A stretch of 60,022 bases of DNA from an uncultured Flavihumibacter sp. Lineage in GTDB: Bacteria; Bacteroidota; Bacteroidia; Chitinophagales; Chitinophagaceae. Shown one piece after another: positions 16,380 through 24,574 of this stretch (position 1 is its first letter; the number at the start of each line of letters is the position of its first letter). Made by a program: the position numbers and the translations under genes. The stretch spans positions 1 to 60,022 of the forward strand of contig CABHOW010000169.1 of NCBI GenBank assembly GCA_902168225.1, read 5' to 3'. Under the pieces are notes generated by a model. The model worked only from the letters and a program-made list of their open reading frames with translations, was not told where the DNA came from and made no database searches.

Positions 16380-16955
16380 ATGAAGAAATTGGCAATAGGT
16401 TTTTTTTGCATGGGTTTATCATTGATTTCACTGGCACAGCAGAAACCAACCGAACTAGATAAATCCCCCATGGATATGAGTTATTGGCCGGCTAATTATC
16501 CGATTCTAAAAATGGGTGGTAAAGTTAAATCGCAGCCAACAGCGCGCATTATTTACGGGCGCCCTGCAAAAGGTGGCAGAACAATTTTTGGAGGTATTGT
16601 TAAATATGGGGATATATGGCGACTAGGTGCCAATGAGGCAACGGAAATTGAGTTTTTTACTGATGTAAAACTGGGAGGCAAGAAACTATCCCCGGGAAGA
16701 TATACTGTGTATTGCATACCCACAGAAACCAAATGGACATTAATTTTTAATAAAGATAATTTCTGTTGGGGTAGCTTTACTTATGATAGTAAAAAAGATG
16801 TTGTTAGGGCAGATATTTCAACAGAAAAAAATACGGAGAACGTAGAATTTTTTACAGTTTATTTCGATGATGCGGGAGATACCGCAAATCTTATATTTTT
16901 ATGGGATGATGTGAAAGTAAGTTTACCTATTACCATTATCAAAAAAACATCTTAA
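16380..16955 (+). CDS. Exported DUF2911 family protein
   Basis: A 191-residue protein. Starting at ATG 16380 gives a clean signal peptide (MKKLAIGFFCMGLSLISLAQQ). The rest shows the DUF2911 pattern: ARIIYGRPAKGGRTIFG, WRLGANEATEIEF, LSPGRYTVYCIPTETKWTLI and a conserved W-G-S-F segment. DUF2911 proteins are common periplasmic proteins of Bacteroidota with no assigned function. It lies 3 bases before the PLP enzyme gene and probably shares its transcript. Confidence 0.85.
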   Translation: MKKLAIGFFCMGLSLISLAQQKPTELDKSPMDMSYWPANYPILKMGGKVKSQPTARIIYGRPAKGGRTIFGGIVKYGDIWRLGANEATEIEFFTDVKLGGKKLSPGRYTVYCIPTETKWTLIFNKDNFCWGSFTYDSKKDVVRADISTEKNTENVEFFTVYFDDAGDTANLIFLWDDVKVSLPITIIKKTS

Positions 16956-16958
16956 TGT

Positions 16959-18098
16959 ATGAAGATTGCCACAAAATATATACATGCAGGCATGGAGCCT
17001 GATCCTTCTACCGGTGCTATTATGACACCCATTTATCAAACCTCTACTTATGTACAGGAAGCTCCGGGAGTAAACAAAGGCTTTGAATATGCACGCAGCC
17101 AAAACCCCACCCGTAAAGCATTGGAGGAAGCCTACGCCCAAATTGAAAATGGTAAATATGGCTTAGCGTTTAGCAGCGGTGTTGCAGCAACCGATGCAGT
17201 TATCAAATTACTTTCACCGGGTGATGAAGTAATTGCTGCTAATGATATGTATGGGGGTACTTATAGACTATTCAGTAAACTTTTTGAAAAATTTGGTATT
17301 CTATTTACCTATATTGATACAACCGATATTCAGGCTGTTCAGACAGCTGTTTCTTCAAAAACAAAACTGATTTGGATTGAAACCCCAACCAATCCATTAA
17401 TGAACATTACAGATATTGAAGCCGTAGCAAAAATCGCCAAAGCCAATAACGCTTGGCTATGCGTAGATAATACTTTTGCCTCGCCTTATTTACAAAACCC
17501 TTTAGATCTCGGCGCAGATATTGTTATGCATTCCGCAACCAAATATCTTGGTGGTCATAGCGACGTGATCCAGGGTTGCCTGATCGTTAACGATGACAGT
17601 TTACGCGAACAACTCTATTTCATTCAAAAAAGTTCCGGCGCAATTCCGGGTCCAATGGATTGCTTTTTAGTTTTAAGGGGCATTAAAACATTGCACTTAC
17701 GTATGCAGCGCCACTGCGAAAACGGACAAAAAATTGCCCACTGGCTGCGTAACCATCCTGCCGTTGCAAAAGTATATTGGTGCGGTTTTGAAGATCATCC
17801 GAATTATGCCATCGCAAAAAAACAAATGCGCGATTTTGGGGGTATGCTCTCTTTTGAATTAAAAAATGATAGCATAGAAGCAGCCAAAAAAGTATTGTCT
17901 TCTACCCATTTGTTCTCTTTGGCAGAGAGTTTAGGTGGTGTGGAAAGCTTAATCAACCACCCCGCATCTATGACGCATGCATCTATTCCGCGCGAAAAAC
18001 GAATTGCCAATGGCTTAACAGATACATTAATTAGGTTGAGTGTGGGTGTAGAAGATGCAGATGACCTTATTGCCGATTTGGAGCAGGCATTAGCTTAA
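16959..18098 (+). CDS. Cystathionine gamma-synthase/lyase family PLP enzyme
   Basis: A 379-residue fold-type I PLP enzyme of the Cys/Met metabolism family. Motifs: TKYIHAGMEPDPSTGAI at the N terminus, YARSQNPTRKALE (phosphate-binding Tyr and Arg from the partner subunit), the SSGVAATDAV loop, and HSATKYLGGHSDV with the Schiff-base lysine. The C terminus has SLGGVESLINHPASMTHASI. It catalyses either cystathionine synthesis from an O-acyl-homoserine (MetB) or cystathionine cleavage (CGL/MetC); the sequence alone does not separate these. It is followed after one base by TIGR02757. Confidence 0.93.
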   Translation: MKIATKYIHAGMEPDPSTGAIMTPIYQTSTYVQEAPGVNKGFEYARSQNPTRKALEEAYAQIENGKYGLAFSSGVAATDAVIKLLSPGDEVIAANDMYGGTYRLFSKLFEKFGILFTYIDTTDIQAVQTAVSSKTKLIWIETPTNPLMNITDIEAVAKIAKANNAWLCVDNTFASPYLQNPLDLGADIVMHSATKYLGGHSDVIQGCLIVNDDSLREQLYFIQKSSGAIPGPMDCFLVLRGIKTLHLRMQRHCENGQKIAHWLRNHPAVAKVYWCGFEDHPNYAIAKKQMRDFGGMLSFELKNDSIEAAKKVLSSTHLFSLAESLGGVESLINHPASMTHASIPREKRIANGLTDTLIRLSVGVEDADDLIADLEQALA

Positions 18099-18099
18099 T

Positions 18100-18867
18100 A
18101 TGCAAGCATCGCTTATTGATTTTTTTAATAAAAAAGTGGCGGAATATAATCAGGTATCTTTTATACCCAAGGATCCTGTTTGTATTCCGCATTTATTTTC
18201 AGATAAACCCGATATGGAAATAAGCGCCTTTTTCGCGGCCATTTTTGCCTGGGGTAACAGAACCACTATTATCAATAAATCTAAGGAACTCATGCAACTG
18301 ATGCATATGCAACCACATCAATTTTGTTTGCATGCAGGTAAAAAAGAGCTAAAAAAATTGACAAGCTTTAAACACCGAACTTTTAATGCAACAGACTTGC
18401 TTTATTGTATAGAATTCTTTCGCCATCATTACACCACGCATGATTCATTAGAATATGCTTTCTTACCCGGAGGTAAAAAACCGGATACTGTATACGATGC
18501 ATTAGTTCACTTTCATCATTACTTCTTCTCCTTACCCGATGCACCGCCTCGAACGCGTAAACATATTGCCAACCCTGCTAAAGGTTCCACCTGCAAACGC
18601 CTGAATATGTTTTTAAGGTGGATGGTTAGGCAAGATAAATCTGGAGTTGATCTGGGAATATGGAAAAAAATAAAACCGAGTCAATTAATCTGTCCGATCG
18701 ATGTACATGTAGCTCGTGTGGCAAAACGTTTTGGATTATTAGAGCGCAAACAAATAGACTGGGAAGCCGCCGAAGAATTAACTACTTATTTACGCAAACT
18801 TGACGCTCATGACCCGGTAAAATACGACTTTGCATTATTTGGATTAGGAGTGATGGAGAAATATTAA
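18100..18867 (+). CDS. TIGR02757 (DUF2400) family protein
   Basis: A 255-residue protein of a conserved bacterial family without a known function. Recognised by DPVCIPHLFSDKPDMEISAF, FAWGNRTTIINKS, CKRLNMFLRWMVRQDKSGVDLG, and PIDVHVARVAKRFGLL with a helix-hairpin-helix-like C-terminal part (YDFALFGLGV), which recalls DNA glycosylase folds. A DNA-related role is a guess from that resemblance only. It is tightly linked to its neighbours (1 and 9 bases). Confidence 0.87.
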   Translation: MQASLIDFFNKKVAEYNQVSFIPKDPVCIPHLFSDKPDMEISAFFAAIFAWGNRTTIINKSKELMQLMHMQPHQFCLHAGKKELKKLTSFKHRTFNATDLLYCIEFFRHHYTTHDSLEYAFLPGGKKPDTVYDALVHFHHYFFSLPDAPPRTRKHIANPAKGSTCKRLNMFLRWMVRQDKSGVDLGIWKKIKPSQLICPIDVHVARVAKRFGLLERKQIDWEAAEELTTYLRKLDAHDPVKYDFALFGLGVMEKY

Positions 18868-18876
18868 CTTAGGAAA

Positions 18877-19161
18877 GTGATTGAATACAATTTAGATATT
18901 GCCACGGTAGATCAGCTTAGTAAACAGGAATTAATTGATACTATAAACTATTTAATCATTAACGATTTTGAAAGGTTGATCTATGCCTTATATAGAATTG
19001 ATGTATCTGAGCGTAAAATCAGAGATTTACTGGAAAATAGAAGCGATATCAATGCCGCCAATCTGATAGCTGATGCAATTATTACAAGGCAATCAGAGAA
19101 AAAAATAGCAAAAGAAAAATATAAACAAGCCCCACCCGATACACCGGAAGATAGATGGTGA
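18877..19161 (+). CDS. Small conserved-looking protein of unknown function
   Basis: A 94-residue soluble protein starting at GTG 18877, 9 bases after TIGR02757. It is acidic and helical: IATVDQLSKQELIDTINYLI, then FERLIYALYRIDVSERKIRDLL, and a basic Lys/Gln-rich C terminus ending PPDTPEDRW. The segment LYRIDVSERKIRDLL could be a small helical binding domain. I do not recognise a family. Its position suggests co-expression with the PLP enzyme and TIGR02757. Confidence 0.7.
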   Translation: MIEYNLDIATVDQLSKQELIDTINYLIINDFERLIYALYRIDVSERKIRDLLENRSDINAANLIADAIITRQSEKKIAKEKYKQAPPDTPEDRW

Positions 19162-19179
19162 ATAAAACTTGAATTCACT

Positions 19180-19187
19180 TATTTTCG
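19180..19187 (+). promoter_or_regulatory. Weak -7 box for the FAH-family gene
   Basis: TATTTTCG, one mismatch from TAnnTTTG, ends 17 bases before ATG 19205. It argues against the upstream in-frame codon at 19169. Confidence 0.35.
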
Positions 19188-19204
19188 CAAGGCAAATTTG
19201 CCTT

Positions 19205-20209
19205 ATGAAACTTGTTTCTTATTTAAGCAATGGCCACGATCAGCTGGCATTTTTAGTAGATGGATTTTTATATGACTGTGATCTGGTGCATCCTGAGCTA
19301 CCTAATAGTATGAATATGTTTTTGCAATACTGGGAAGAAATGTTTCCTATTGCTCAACAAACCAATGCAGCGATCATAGAAGGAAGAATTAGTAAAGAAA
19401 AGGGAATTGATATAGACGGTATCGGGTTATTAGCCCCCGTTCCTTTCCCTACATCTTGTAGAGATGGATATGCATTTAGACAGCATGTTGCAGCAGCACG
19501 CAGAAATCGTAAGGTAGATATAATTCCTGAATTTGACCAATACCCCATTTTTTATTTCACCAATCATAATGCCATTCAAGGACCGGGTGAAATTCTTTGT
19601 ATGCCCGATCATTTTGAGAAACTAGATTTTGAATTAGAAGCAGCCATTGTAATATGTAAAACGGGAAGAAATATTAAAGCCGAAGAGGCCGATTCTTATA
19701 TAGGCGGACTCATGATCATGAATGATATGAGCGCTCGTAGGTTACAAATGGAAGAAATGTTATTAAACCTGGGGCCGGCTAAAGGAAAAGATTTTTCAAC
19801 TGTTATTGGTCCCTTCTTAGTTACTTTAGATGAATTAGAAAACTATGAAGTTGCTTGCAAAGAAAATCATACGGGTAAGGCCTGGAATTTATCTATGAAA
19901 TGTTGGGTAAATGATATACAAGTGAGTGAGGGGAATTTGGCCGATATGGATTGGACTTTCGCAGAAATCATTGAGCGATGTGCCTATGGTGTTACTTTGC
20001 ATCCCGGAGATATCATTGGAAGTGGTACAGTTGGTACCGGTTGTTTCTTAGAATTAAATGGTACCGGTAAACTCAATGATCCTAATTATACCGAACAATG
20101 GCTTCAGCCTGGTGATGTGGTAGAGATGGAAATTGAAGGGCTAGGAAGATTGAAGAATACAGTAGTAAAAGAGGAGGAAGATTTTTCGATTTTAAAGCTG
20201 AAAAAATAG
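19205..20209 (+). CDS. Fumarylacetoacetate hydrolase family protein
   Basis: A 334-residue protein starting at ATG 19205 (MKLVSYLSNGHDQLAFLVDG). FAH-fold motifs are the metal-binding acidic residues in LDFELEAAIVI, IMNDMSARRLQ with the metal aspartate, KGKDFSTVIGPFLVT, and the C-terminal GDIIGSGTVGTGCFLELNG with PGDVVEMEIEGLGRLKN. Family members hydrolyse C-C bonds of 1,3-diketones in aromatic or tyrosine degradation, or decarboxylate oxaloacetate. No other tyrosine-degradation gene is nearby, so the substrate is open. Confidence 0.9.
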   Translation: MKLVSYLSNGHDQLAFLVDGFLYDCDLVHPELPNSMNMFLQYWEEMFPIAQQTNAAIIEGRISKEKGIDIDGIGLLAPVPFPTSCRDGYAFRQHVAAARRNRKVDIIPEFDQYPIFYFTNHNAIQGPGEILCMPDHFEKLDFELEAAIVICKTGRNIKAEEADSYIGGLMIMNDMSARRLQMEEMLLNLGPAKGKDFSTVIGPFLVTLDELENYEVACKENHTGKAWNLSMKCWVNDIQVSEGNLADMDWTFAEIIERCAYGVTLHPGDIIGSGTVGTGCFLELNGTGKLNDPNYTEQWLQPGDVVEMEIEGLGRLKNTVVKEEEDFSILKLKK

Positions 20210-20294
20210 AACAGATAGATACCGTGAAAAATCAATATTGTTAGCGTATAAATACGTTAAAAAACAAAATGATTTTTTATTCTTTTGCCTTTTT

Positions 20295-20321
20295 ACCACT
20301 AAGGCACGAAGACACAAAGAA
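20295..20321 (+). repeat. Left inverted repeat of the GxxExxY element
   Basis: A 27-bp sequence built from 8-bp words (ACCACTAA, GGCACGAA, GACACAAA, GAA) that ends just before ATG 20323. It is the inverted complement of 20718-20744 with 25 of 27 positions identical. Confidence 0.9.
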
Positions 20322-20322
20322 T

Positions 20323-20712
20323 ATGTACACTAAAGACCATTTAGAAGTATTAGCAAAAGAAATAGTTAACGCTTCATTCGAAGTTCATAAAAACATGGGG
20401 CCGGGTCTTTTAGAATCTGTTTATGAATACTGTCTTTCAAAAGAGCTGTCGCTAAGAAATATTGCCCATACTACCCAACAAAAAATCCCACTTCAATATA
20501 AAGGCTATATTTTATCTAAAGATTTTTATATTGATATTTTTATTAATGGACAAATAATTATAGAAATAAAAGCTGTAGATATTATTGCTCCTGTTCATCA
20601 AGCCCAATTACTATCGTATCTCAAGCTAGCGAATAAAAGGCTAGGTTTTCTTATCAATTTTAATGTACCCTTATTAAAAAATGGCATAAGGAGAATTATT
20701 AACGGTTATTGA
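20323..20712 (+). CDS. GxxExxY protein
   Basis: A 129-residue protein of the GxxExxY family, named for the motif visible here as GLLESVY (residues 28-34) after the typical VNASFEVHKNMGPG. The rest, KIPLQYKGYILSKDFYIDIFI followed by IIEIKAVDIIAPVHQAQLLSYL, has a PD-(D/E)xK nuclease-like pattern (D..E-x-K). The family has no settled function and is patchily distributed. ATG 20323 is chosen because the earlier codon at 20269 reads through the flanking repeat. The gene fits exactly between two inverted 27-bp repeats, like a minimal mobile cassette. Confidence 0.9.
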   Translation: MYTKDHLEVLAKEIVNASFEVHKNMGPGLLESVYEYCLSKELSLRNIAHTTQQKIPLQYKGYILSKDFYIDIFINGQIIIEIKAVDIIAPVHQAQLLSYLKLANKRLGFLINFNVPLLKNGIRRIINGY

Positions 20713-20717
20713 TTGTT

Positions 20718-20744
20718 TTCTTTGTGTCTTTGTGCCTTCGTGGT
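20718..20744 (-). repeat. Right inverted repeat of the GxxExxY element
   Basis: It begins 5 bases after the GxxExxY stop codon. Its complement reads ACCACGAA, GGCACAAA, GACACAAA, GAA, matching the left copy at 25 of 27 positions. It lies upstream of the flavin reductase start. Confidence 0.9.
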
Positions 20745-20775
20745 TAATTACTCACTTAAATGTTATATTTATACT

Positions 20776-21660
20776 ATGACTGTTGATTTTTCTACCCTAT
20801 CCATCTCCAAAAAACAAGTCTGGCTGCAGCATGCCATTGCCCCACGGCCTATTTGTTTTGCGAGTACCGTCGATAAAAATGGTAATGCCAATTTAAGCCC
20901 CTTTAGTTTCTTTAATTTATTTTCTTCTAATCCGCCCATAGTAGTTTTTTCACCATCCCGAAAGGGCAGAGATAATACCCTAAAACATACTTTAGAAAAT
21001 ATTTATGAAGTACCGGAATGTGTAATAAATATTGTAGATTATAGCATGGTGCAGCAGGTTAGTTTATCCAGTTGTGAATATCCAAAGGGTACGGATGAAT
21101 TCATAAAAGCAGGTTTTACCAAAACAGCGGCATCAATAGTTCAGCCACCTATGGTTACCGAAGCAAAAATAAAAATGGAATGTAAAGTGCTCGAAATAAA
21201 AAGCTTAGGGGAACAAGGTGGTGCCGGGCAATTGGTAATTGCAGAAGTAGTACTGATGCATGTGGATGACGCTATTTTGAACGAAGAAAAAGCAATGATT
21301 GATCAGACAAAAATAGAACTGGTTGCCAGGTTGGGAGGCGATTGGTACTGCAGGGTAAACAAGGACAATATGTTTAAAGTAGCCAAACCGAATACGGCTT
21401 TAGGAATTGGTATAGATGCATTACCCGATAGTATTCGTAATAGTAAAATATTAACAGGCAATCATTTGGGGCAATTAGGTAATATACACGAAACACCCGT
21501 TATTGATCCTTCTTTCACCGACGATACCCTCAAAAATATTATTCAATATTATGCAATCAATCCTGCCGAAATGGAGATAGAGCTTCATAAATATGCAGCG
21601 AACTTACTTAATCAAGATAAAGTTATAGAAGCTTGGCAAGTTTTACTGGCAGGCGAATAA
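20776..21660 (+). CDS. Flavin reductase family protein (FMN-binding)
   Basis: A 294-residue protein starting at ATG 20776; an in-frame start at 20713 would encode the right flanking repeat and is rejected. FMN-binding split-barrel motifs: HAIAPRPICFASTVDKNGNA, NLSPFSFFNLFSSNPP, and SPSRKGRDNTLKHT with the flavin phosphate contacts. The C-terminal 80 residues form an additional domain. It probably reduces FMN or another flavin-like substrate with NAD(P)H. The preceding GxxExxY element may have inserted directly 5' of it. Confidence 0.88.
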   Translation: MTVDFSTLSISKKQVWLQHAIAPRPICFASTVDKNGNANLSPFSFFNLFSSNPPIVVFSPSRKGRDNTLKHTLENIYEVPECVINIVDYSMVQQVSLSSCEYPKGTDEFIKAGFTKTAASIVQPPMVTEAKIKMECKVLEIKSLGEQGGAGQLVIAEVVLMHVDDAILNEEKAMIDQTKIELVARLGGDWYCRVNKDNMFKVAKPNTALGIGIDALPDSIRNSKILTGNHLGQLGNIHETPVIDPSFTDDTLKNIIQYYAINPAEMEIELHKYAANLLNQDKVIEAWQVLLAGE

Positions 21661-21743
21661 TAGTACTGCTTATAAGCTTACTTATTGTGCACATTACAGA
21701 TGCGCAGTTCTATAAAATTGTTATAAAAGATGCTGCTGAGAAA

Positions 21744-22784
21744 CTATATAAACTCTATACCCCCCACTCGTTCAACCTCAAAGCTTCTACCTTTAGCCTC
21801 TCTTCCTAATTCCATCACACGCTGTACGATTTCGTAGGTTGTATGGCGTAAGGTTAAGGGTGTAGGGTTTGGAGAAGAAAGCCATGAGGCAATAGTACCG
21901 GTAAATTCATTATCCATCTTATCCACGATGGTAACTCCAAAGTTTTTAAGTGCTGCCGCATTACATAGCTGTTCGTATTGGCCCCTTATGGGTAAGCATA
22001 ATAGTTTCTTACCCAAGTATAAAGCTTCAGCCGGTGTTTCGAAACCGGCTCCTGTAATAACCCCTTCACTCGCTATCATACTTTTTGTAAAAGCATCATT
22101 CGAAATAGGAATGAATTGTATATTTTTTATACGGGTAGGTGCTTGTATTTTTTTTGAGAATACTTCGAACGCTATATCCGGATGTTGATGTAAATAGTGC
22201 ATTACTACATCATCACTATAATGAGATAGATAAACAGTAATATGTTTTTTATTAATAGGAGTTGCGTTAAGGATATTAGACTTTAAAATCGGAGAAACAA
22301 TAAAATCGTCATAAGCATCAAAATGTAATCCAACATAGGAACTCGCTTTTGCATAATGTTGCAATACCCATTCACCTGCTATATCTTTCTTTGGTGCACG
22401 TGGGGTGAGCTTACTTTGAAAACTTGCCTGATGCCCAAAACCAATACTGTGTTTTCCTTTCAGCTTACAGGCTAATGATGTAATGCAGTCGAAATCGTTT
22501 AATATAATATCATATTTTTCTACGGGTAATGCCTGGGCTTCTTTCCAAACAGAAAGTATACTACAATCCTTTACCATCTTCCAATAATCAAGGCCTCCCT
22601 TATTACCATAAAATAAACTCAACCCTTTACTTCTATACTTAATAGGTAATTCGGCTTGCAGATTACTATTACTTCCGCTTAAAAAAATATCTACTTCACC
22701 GTATTGCTGAATAAAAGGTAGGAGTTCAATAGCTCTACTGATATGCCCATTCCCTGTTGCTTGTACCGCGTATAGTATTCTCAT
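21744..22784 (-). CDS. MJ1255-type glycosyltransferase (GT28/MurG-like)
   Basis: A 346-residue GT-B protein. The N-terminal MRILYAVQATGNGHISRAIE contains the G-x-G-H-x-x-R pattern of MurG-like lipid glycosyltransferases, and the C-terminal domain has GVITGAGFETPAEALYLGKK and LCLPIRGQYEQLCNAAAL, the nucleotide-sugar binding region. It resembles the archaeal/bacterial MJ1255 family. Its start overlaps the upstream phosphoesterase by 4 bases, so the two are coupled and may act in the same glycolipid pathway. Donor and acceptor are unknown. Confidence 0.82.
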   Translation of the reverse strand: MRILYAVQATGNGHISRAIELLPFIQQYGEVDIFLSGSNSNLQAELPIKYRSKGLSLFYGNKGGLDYWKMVKDCSILSVWKEAQALPVEKYDIILNDFDCITSLACKLKGKHSIGFGHQASFQSKLTPRAPKKDIAGEWVLQHYAKASSYVGLHFDAYDDFIVSPILKSNILNATPINKKHITVYLSHYSDDVVMHYLHQHPDIAFEVFSKKIQAPTRIKNIQFIPISNDAFTKSMIASEGVITGAGFETPAEALYLGKKLLCLPIRGQYEQLCNAAALKNFGVTIVDKMDNEFTGTIASWLSSPNPTPLTLRHTTYEIVQRVMELGREAKGRSFEVERVGGIEFI

Positions 22785-23638
22785 GACTGTATAGCTAGTG
22801 AATGAATAAATAACGCGATCTCATCGGTCACTACATTGAGTTGAGGTAACTTCTTTTCCATAGTAACTACCGGTGCTGCTTGCTTGGCAAATTGCTTTTC
22901 ATCATATTGGAAAACAGTCCACTCATTATGTACATATTCTAAAGAAGTTAAATTCTCAATCCAATCACCACTGTTTAAATAGGTTACAGAGCCGTCTTTA
23001 GTAGTGATCTCTCTTTTTTGTGGTTGATGAATATGTCCGCAAATAACATAATCATATTTTTTCTCAATAGCTAATTCTGCTGCTGTTTGTTCGAAATCAC
23101 CAATCCAGGCAACCGCCTTCTTCACCCCATTTTTAACTTTTTTACTAAAACTCATTTTCTCCTTACCCATAGCTTTCAAGCACCAGTTAATAAAACTATT
23201 GATGAGTATCAGTAAATCATATCCATGTCCGCCTAGCTTCGCCAGTAGTTTGGCACTTCCTTTTGTAGTTGCATCAAATACATCACCATGAAAAATCCAT
23301 GTCATTTTCCCGTTAATCTCCATAACCACTTTATCGGTAAGTTGAAAATTACCCATGGTCATATCACTATATCTGCGTAGGACTTCATCATGATTTCCGG
23401 TTATATAAATAACCCTAGTACCTTTACTCAATAAATTCATGATTTCTTTGATAACCTGCATATGAGATACAGGAAAATATCTTTTATTGAACTGCCAGAT
23501 ATCAATGATATCGCCGTTTAGAACCAATATTTGTGGTTGAATGCTCTTGAGGTAGTTGACGATTTCTGTAGCGTGACAGCCATAGGTGCCCAAATGAAGA
23601 TCACTCATCACTACTACGTCCAGATCTCTACGTTCCAT
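22781..23638 (-). CDS. LpxH-like UDP-2,3-diacylglucosamine diphosphatase family phosphoesterase
   Basis: A 285-residue calcineurin-like phosphoesterase with all metal motifs: MSDLHLG (D-x-H), LNGDIIDIW (GD), ITGNHDEVLRR (GNHD), FHGDVFD and CGHIHQPQKR (GHxH). The sequence is closest to the UDP-2,3-diacylglucosamine diphosphatase superfamily, in which LpxH hydrolyses the UDP-sugar to lipid X. Its 4-base overlap with a glycosyltransferase suggests a specialised glycolipid step and may mean it is not the main LpxH of lipid A synthesis. Confidence 0.85.
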   Translation of the reverse strand: MERRDLDVVVMSDLHLGTYGCHATEIVNYLKSIQPQILVLNGDIIDIWQFNKRYFPVSHMQVIKEIMNLLSKGTRVIYITGNHDEVLRRYSDMTMGNFQLTDKVVMEINGKMTWIFHGDVFDATTKGSAKLLAKLGGHGYDLLILINSFINWCLKAMGKEKMSFSKKVKNGVKKAVAWIGDFEQTAAELAIEKKYDYVICGHIHQPQKREITTKDGSVTYLNSGDWIENLTSLEYVHNEWTVFQYDEKQFAKQAAPVVTMEKKLPQLNVVTDEIALFIHSLAIQS

Positions 23639-23710
23639 AACTAGGGTTTTGTAAAGTTCCCATCGTAATATGAAGTGAATGTTAGCGGTACATTATGTTA
23701 CTGTTAACAG

Positions 23711-24409
23711 CTATAAATCTCCTAATTGCGGTCGAAGTACAATATCTTCTACTACAGCCGTTTGCGACAAATGAGCTGCAGTGTATACCATAGATGCTAT
23801 ATCATTCGCTTCCATGATTCGTTTAGGGTCTATTTCAAAACCATCCCAGCTACTACTCATAGTGGCACCGGGCATTACGGCAGTAACCTTTATACCTTTA
23901 GGTTTGAGCTCTTCTCGCAAATTTTTACTAAATCCATATAAGGCAAATTTGCTGATACTATAGCTACCTCCATTGGCATAAGCCTGCAAAGAAGCAATAG
24001 AGCAAATATTAAAAATATGCCCGCTTTTTGCTGCAAGCATAGCGGGTAAAATATCGCGGGTAAGATGATAGGCACTATAAAGATTGGTGTTGATCATTTG
24101 CTCCAGTAATCCTTCTTCTTCTTCGTGAATAGCACCGGGAATAAATTGGCCGGCATTGTTTATTAATATATCGGGAGTACCTTGTTGCAAACACCACTCA
24201 GCAAATGCTTTTACTTCTTCTCTTATAGCCATATCTGCGGGCTTTCCTTTTACTAAGGCATTGGGGTATTGCGTTTGCAGTTCCTCTACTGTATCGTATA
24301 AAGATTTTTCACCCCTACTGCAAAGTAATAAAGTGGCATTGGCAGCTGCAAACTTGTTTGCAATGGCCTTACCTATTCCTTTGGATGCACCTGTGATGAT
24401 AATGATCAT
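23711..24409 (-). CDS. SDR-family oxidoreductase
   Basis: A 232-residue classical short-chain dehydrogenase: cofactor motif GASKGIGKAI near the N terminus, NNAGQFIPG, the catalytic serine in CSIASLQAY, and YSISKFALYGFSKNL with the Tyr and Lys. The substrate is unknown. The start codon is immediately preceded by a heptamer array. It is divergent from yjjG. Confidence 0.9.
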   Translation of the reverse strand: MIIIITGASKGIGKAIANKFAAANATLLLCSRGEKSLYDTVEELQTQYPNALVKGKPADMAIREEVKAFAEWCLQQGTPDILINNAGQFIPGAIHEEEEGLLEQMINTNLYSAYHLTRDILPAMLAAKSGHIFNICSIASLQAYANGGSYSISKFALYGFSKNLREELKPKGIKVTAVMPGATMSSSWDGFEIDPKRIMEANDIASMVYTAAHLSQTAVVEDIVLRPQLGDL

Positions 24410-24410
24410 A

Positions 24411-24438
24411 TATGAGTTATGAATTAATAATTATGAAT
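24411..24438 (-). repeat. Heptamer half-array upstream of the SDR gene
   Basis: On the plus strand four 7-bp words follow each other: TATGAGT, TATGAAT, TAATAAT and TATGAAT. Read with the SDR gene this gives A/T-rich heptamers ending directly at its ATG (24409). The inverted partner half-array lies at 24542-24574, next to yjjG. Confidence 0.8.
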
Positions 24439-24541
24439 GATAAATTAAGCTTATAAAGAGAAGCGCTGTAATTTAATGATACACAAATATAATTATACAG
24501 TAAATGGAATTGGGTATTAACTTCGTAAGTATTCAATGCTC

Positions 24542-24574
24542 AATTCTTAATTCAGAATTCTTAATTCCTAATTA
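24542..24574 (+). repeat. Heptamer half-array upstream of yjjG
   Basis: Words AATTCTT, AATTCAG, AATTCTT, AATTCCT and partial AATTA run directly into ATG 24575. Period 7 bp. It has inverted orientation relative to 24411-24438, so both divergent genes have an array abutting their start codons. Confidence 0.85.

Noticed and set aside
20713..20775. Longer N terminus for the flavin reductase
   Set aside because: It would translate the right flanking repeat of the GxxExxY element; ATG 20776 fits the family.
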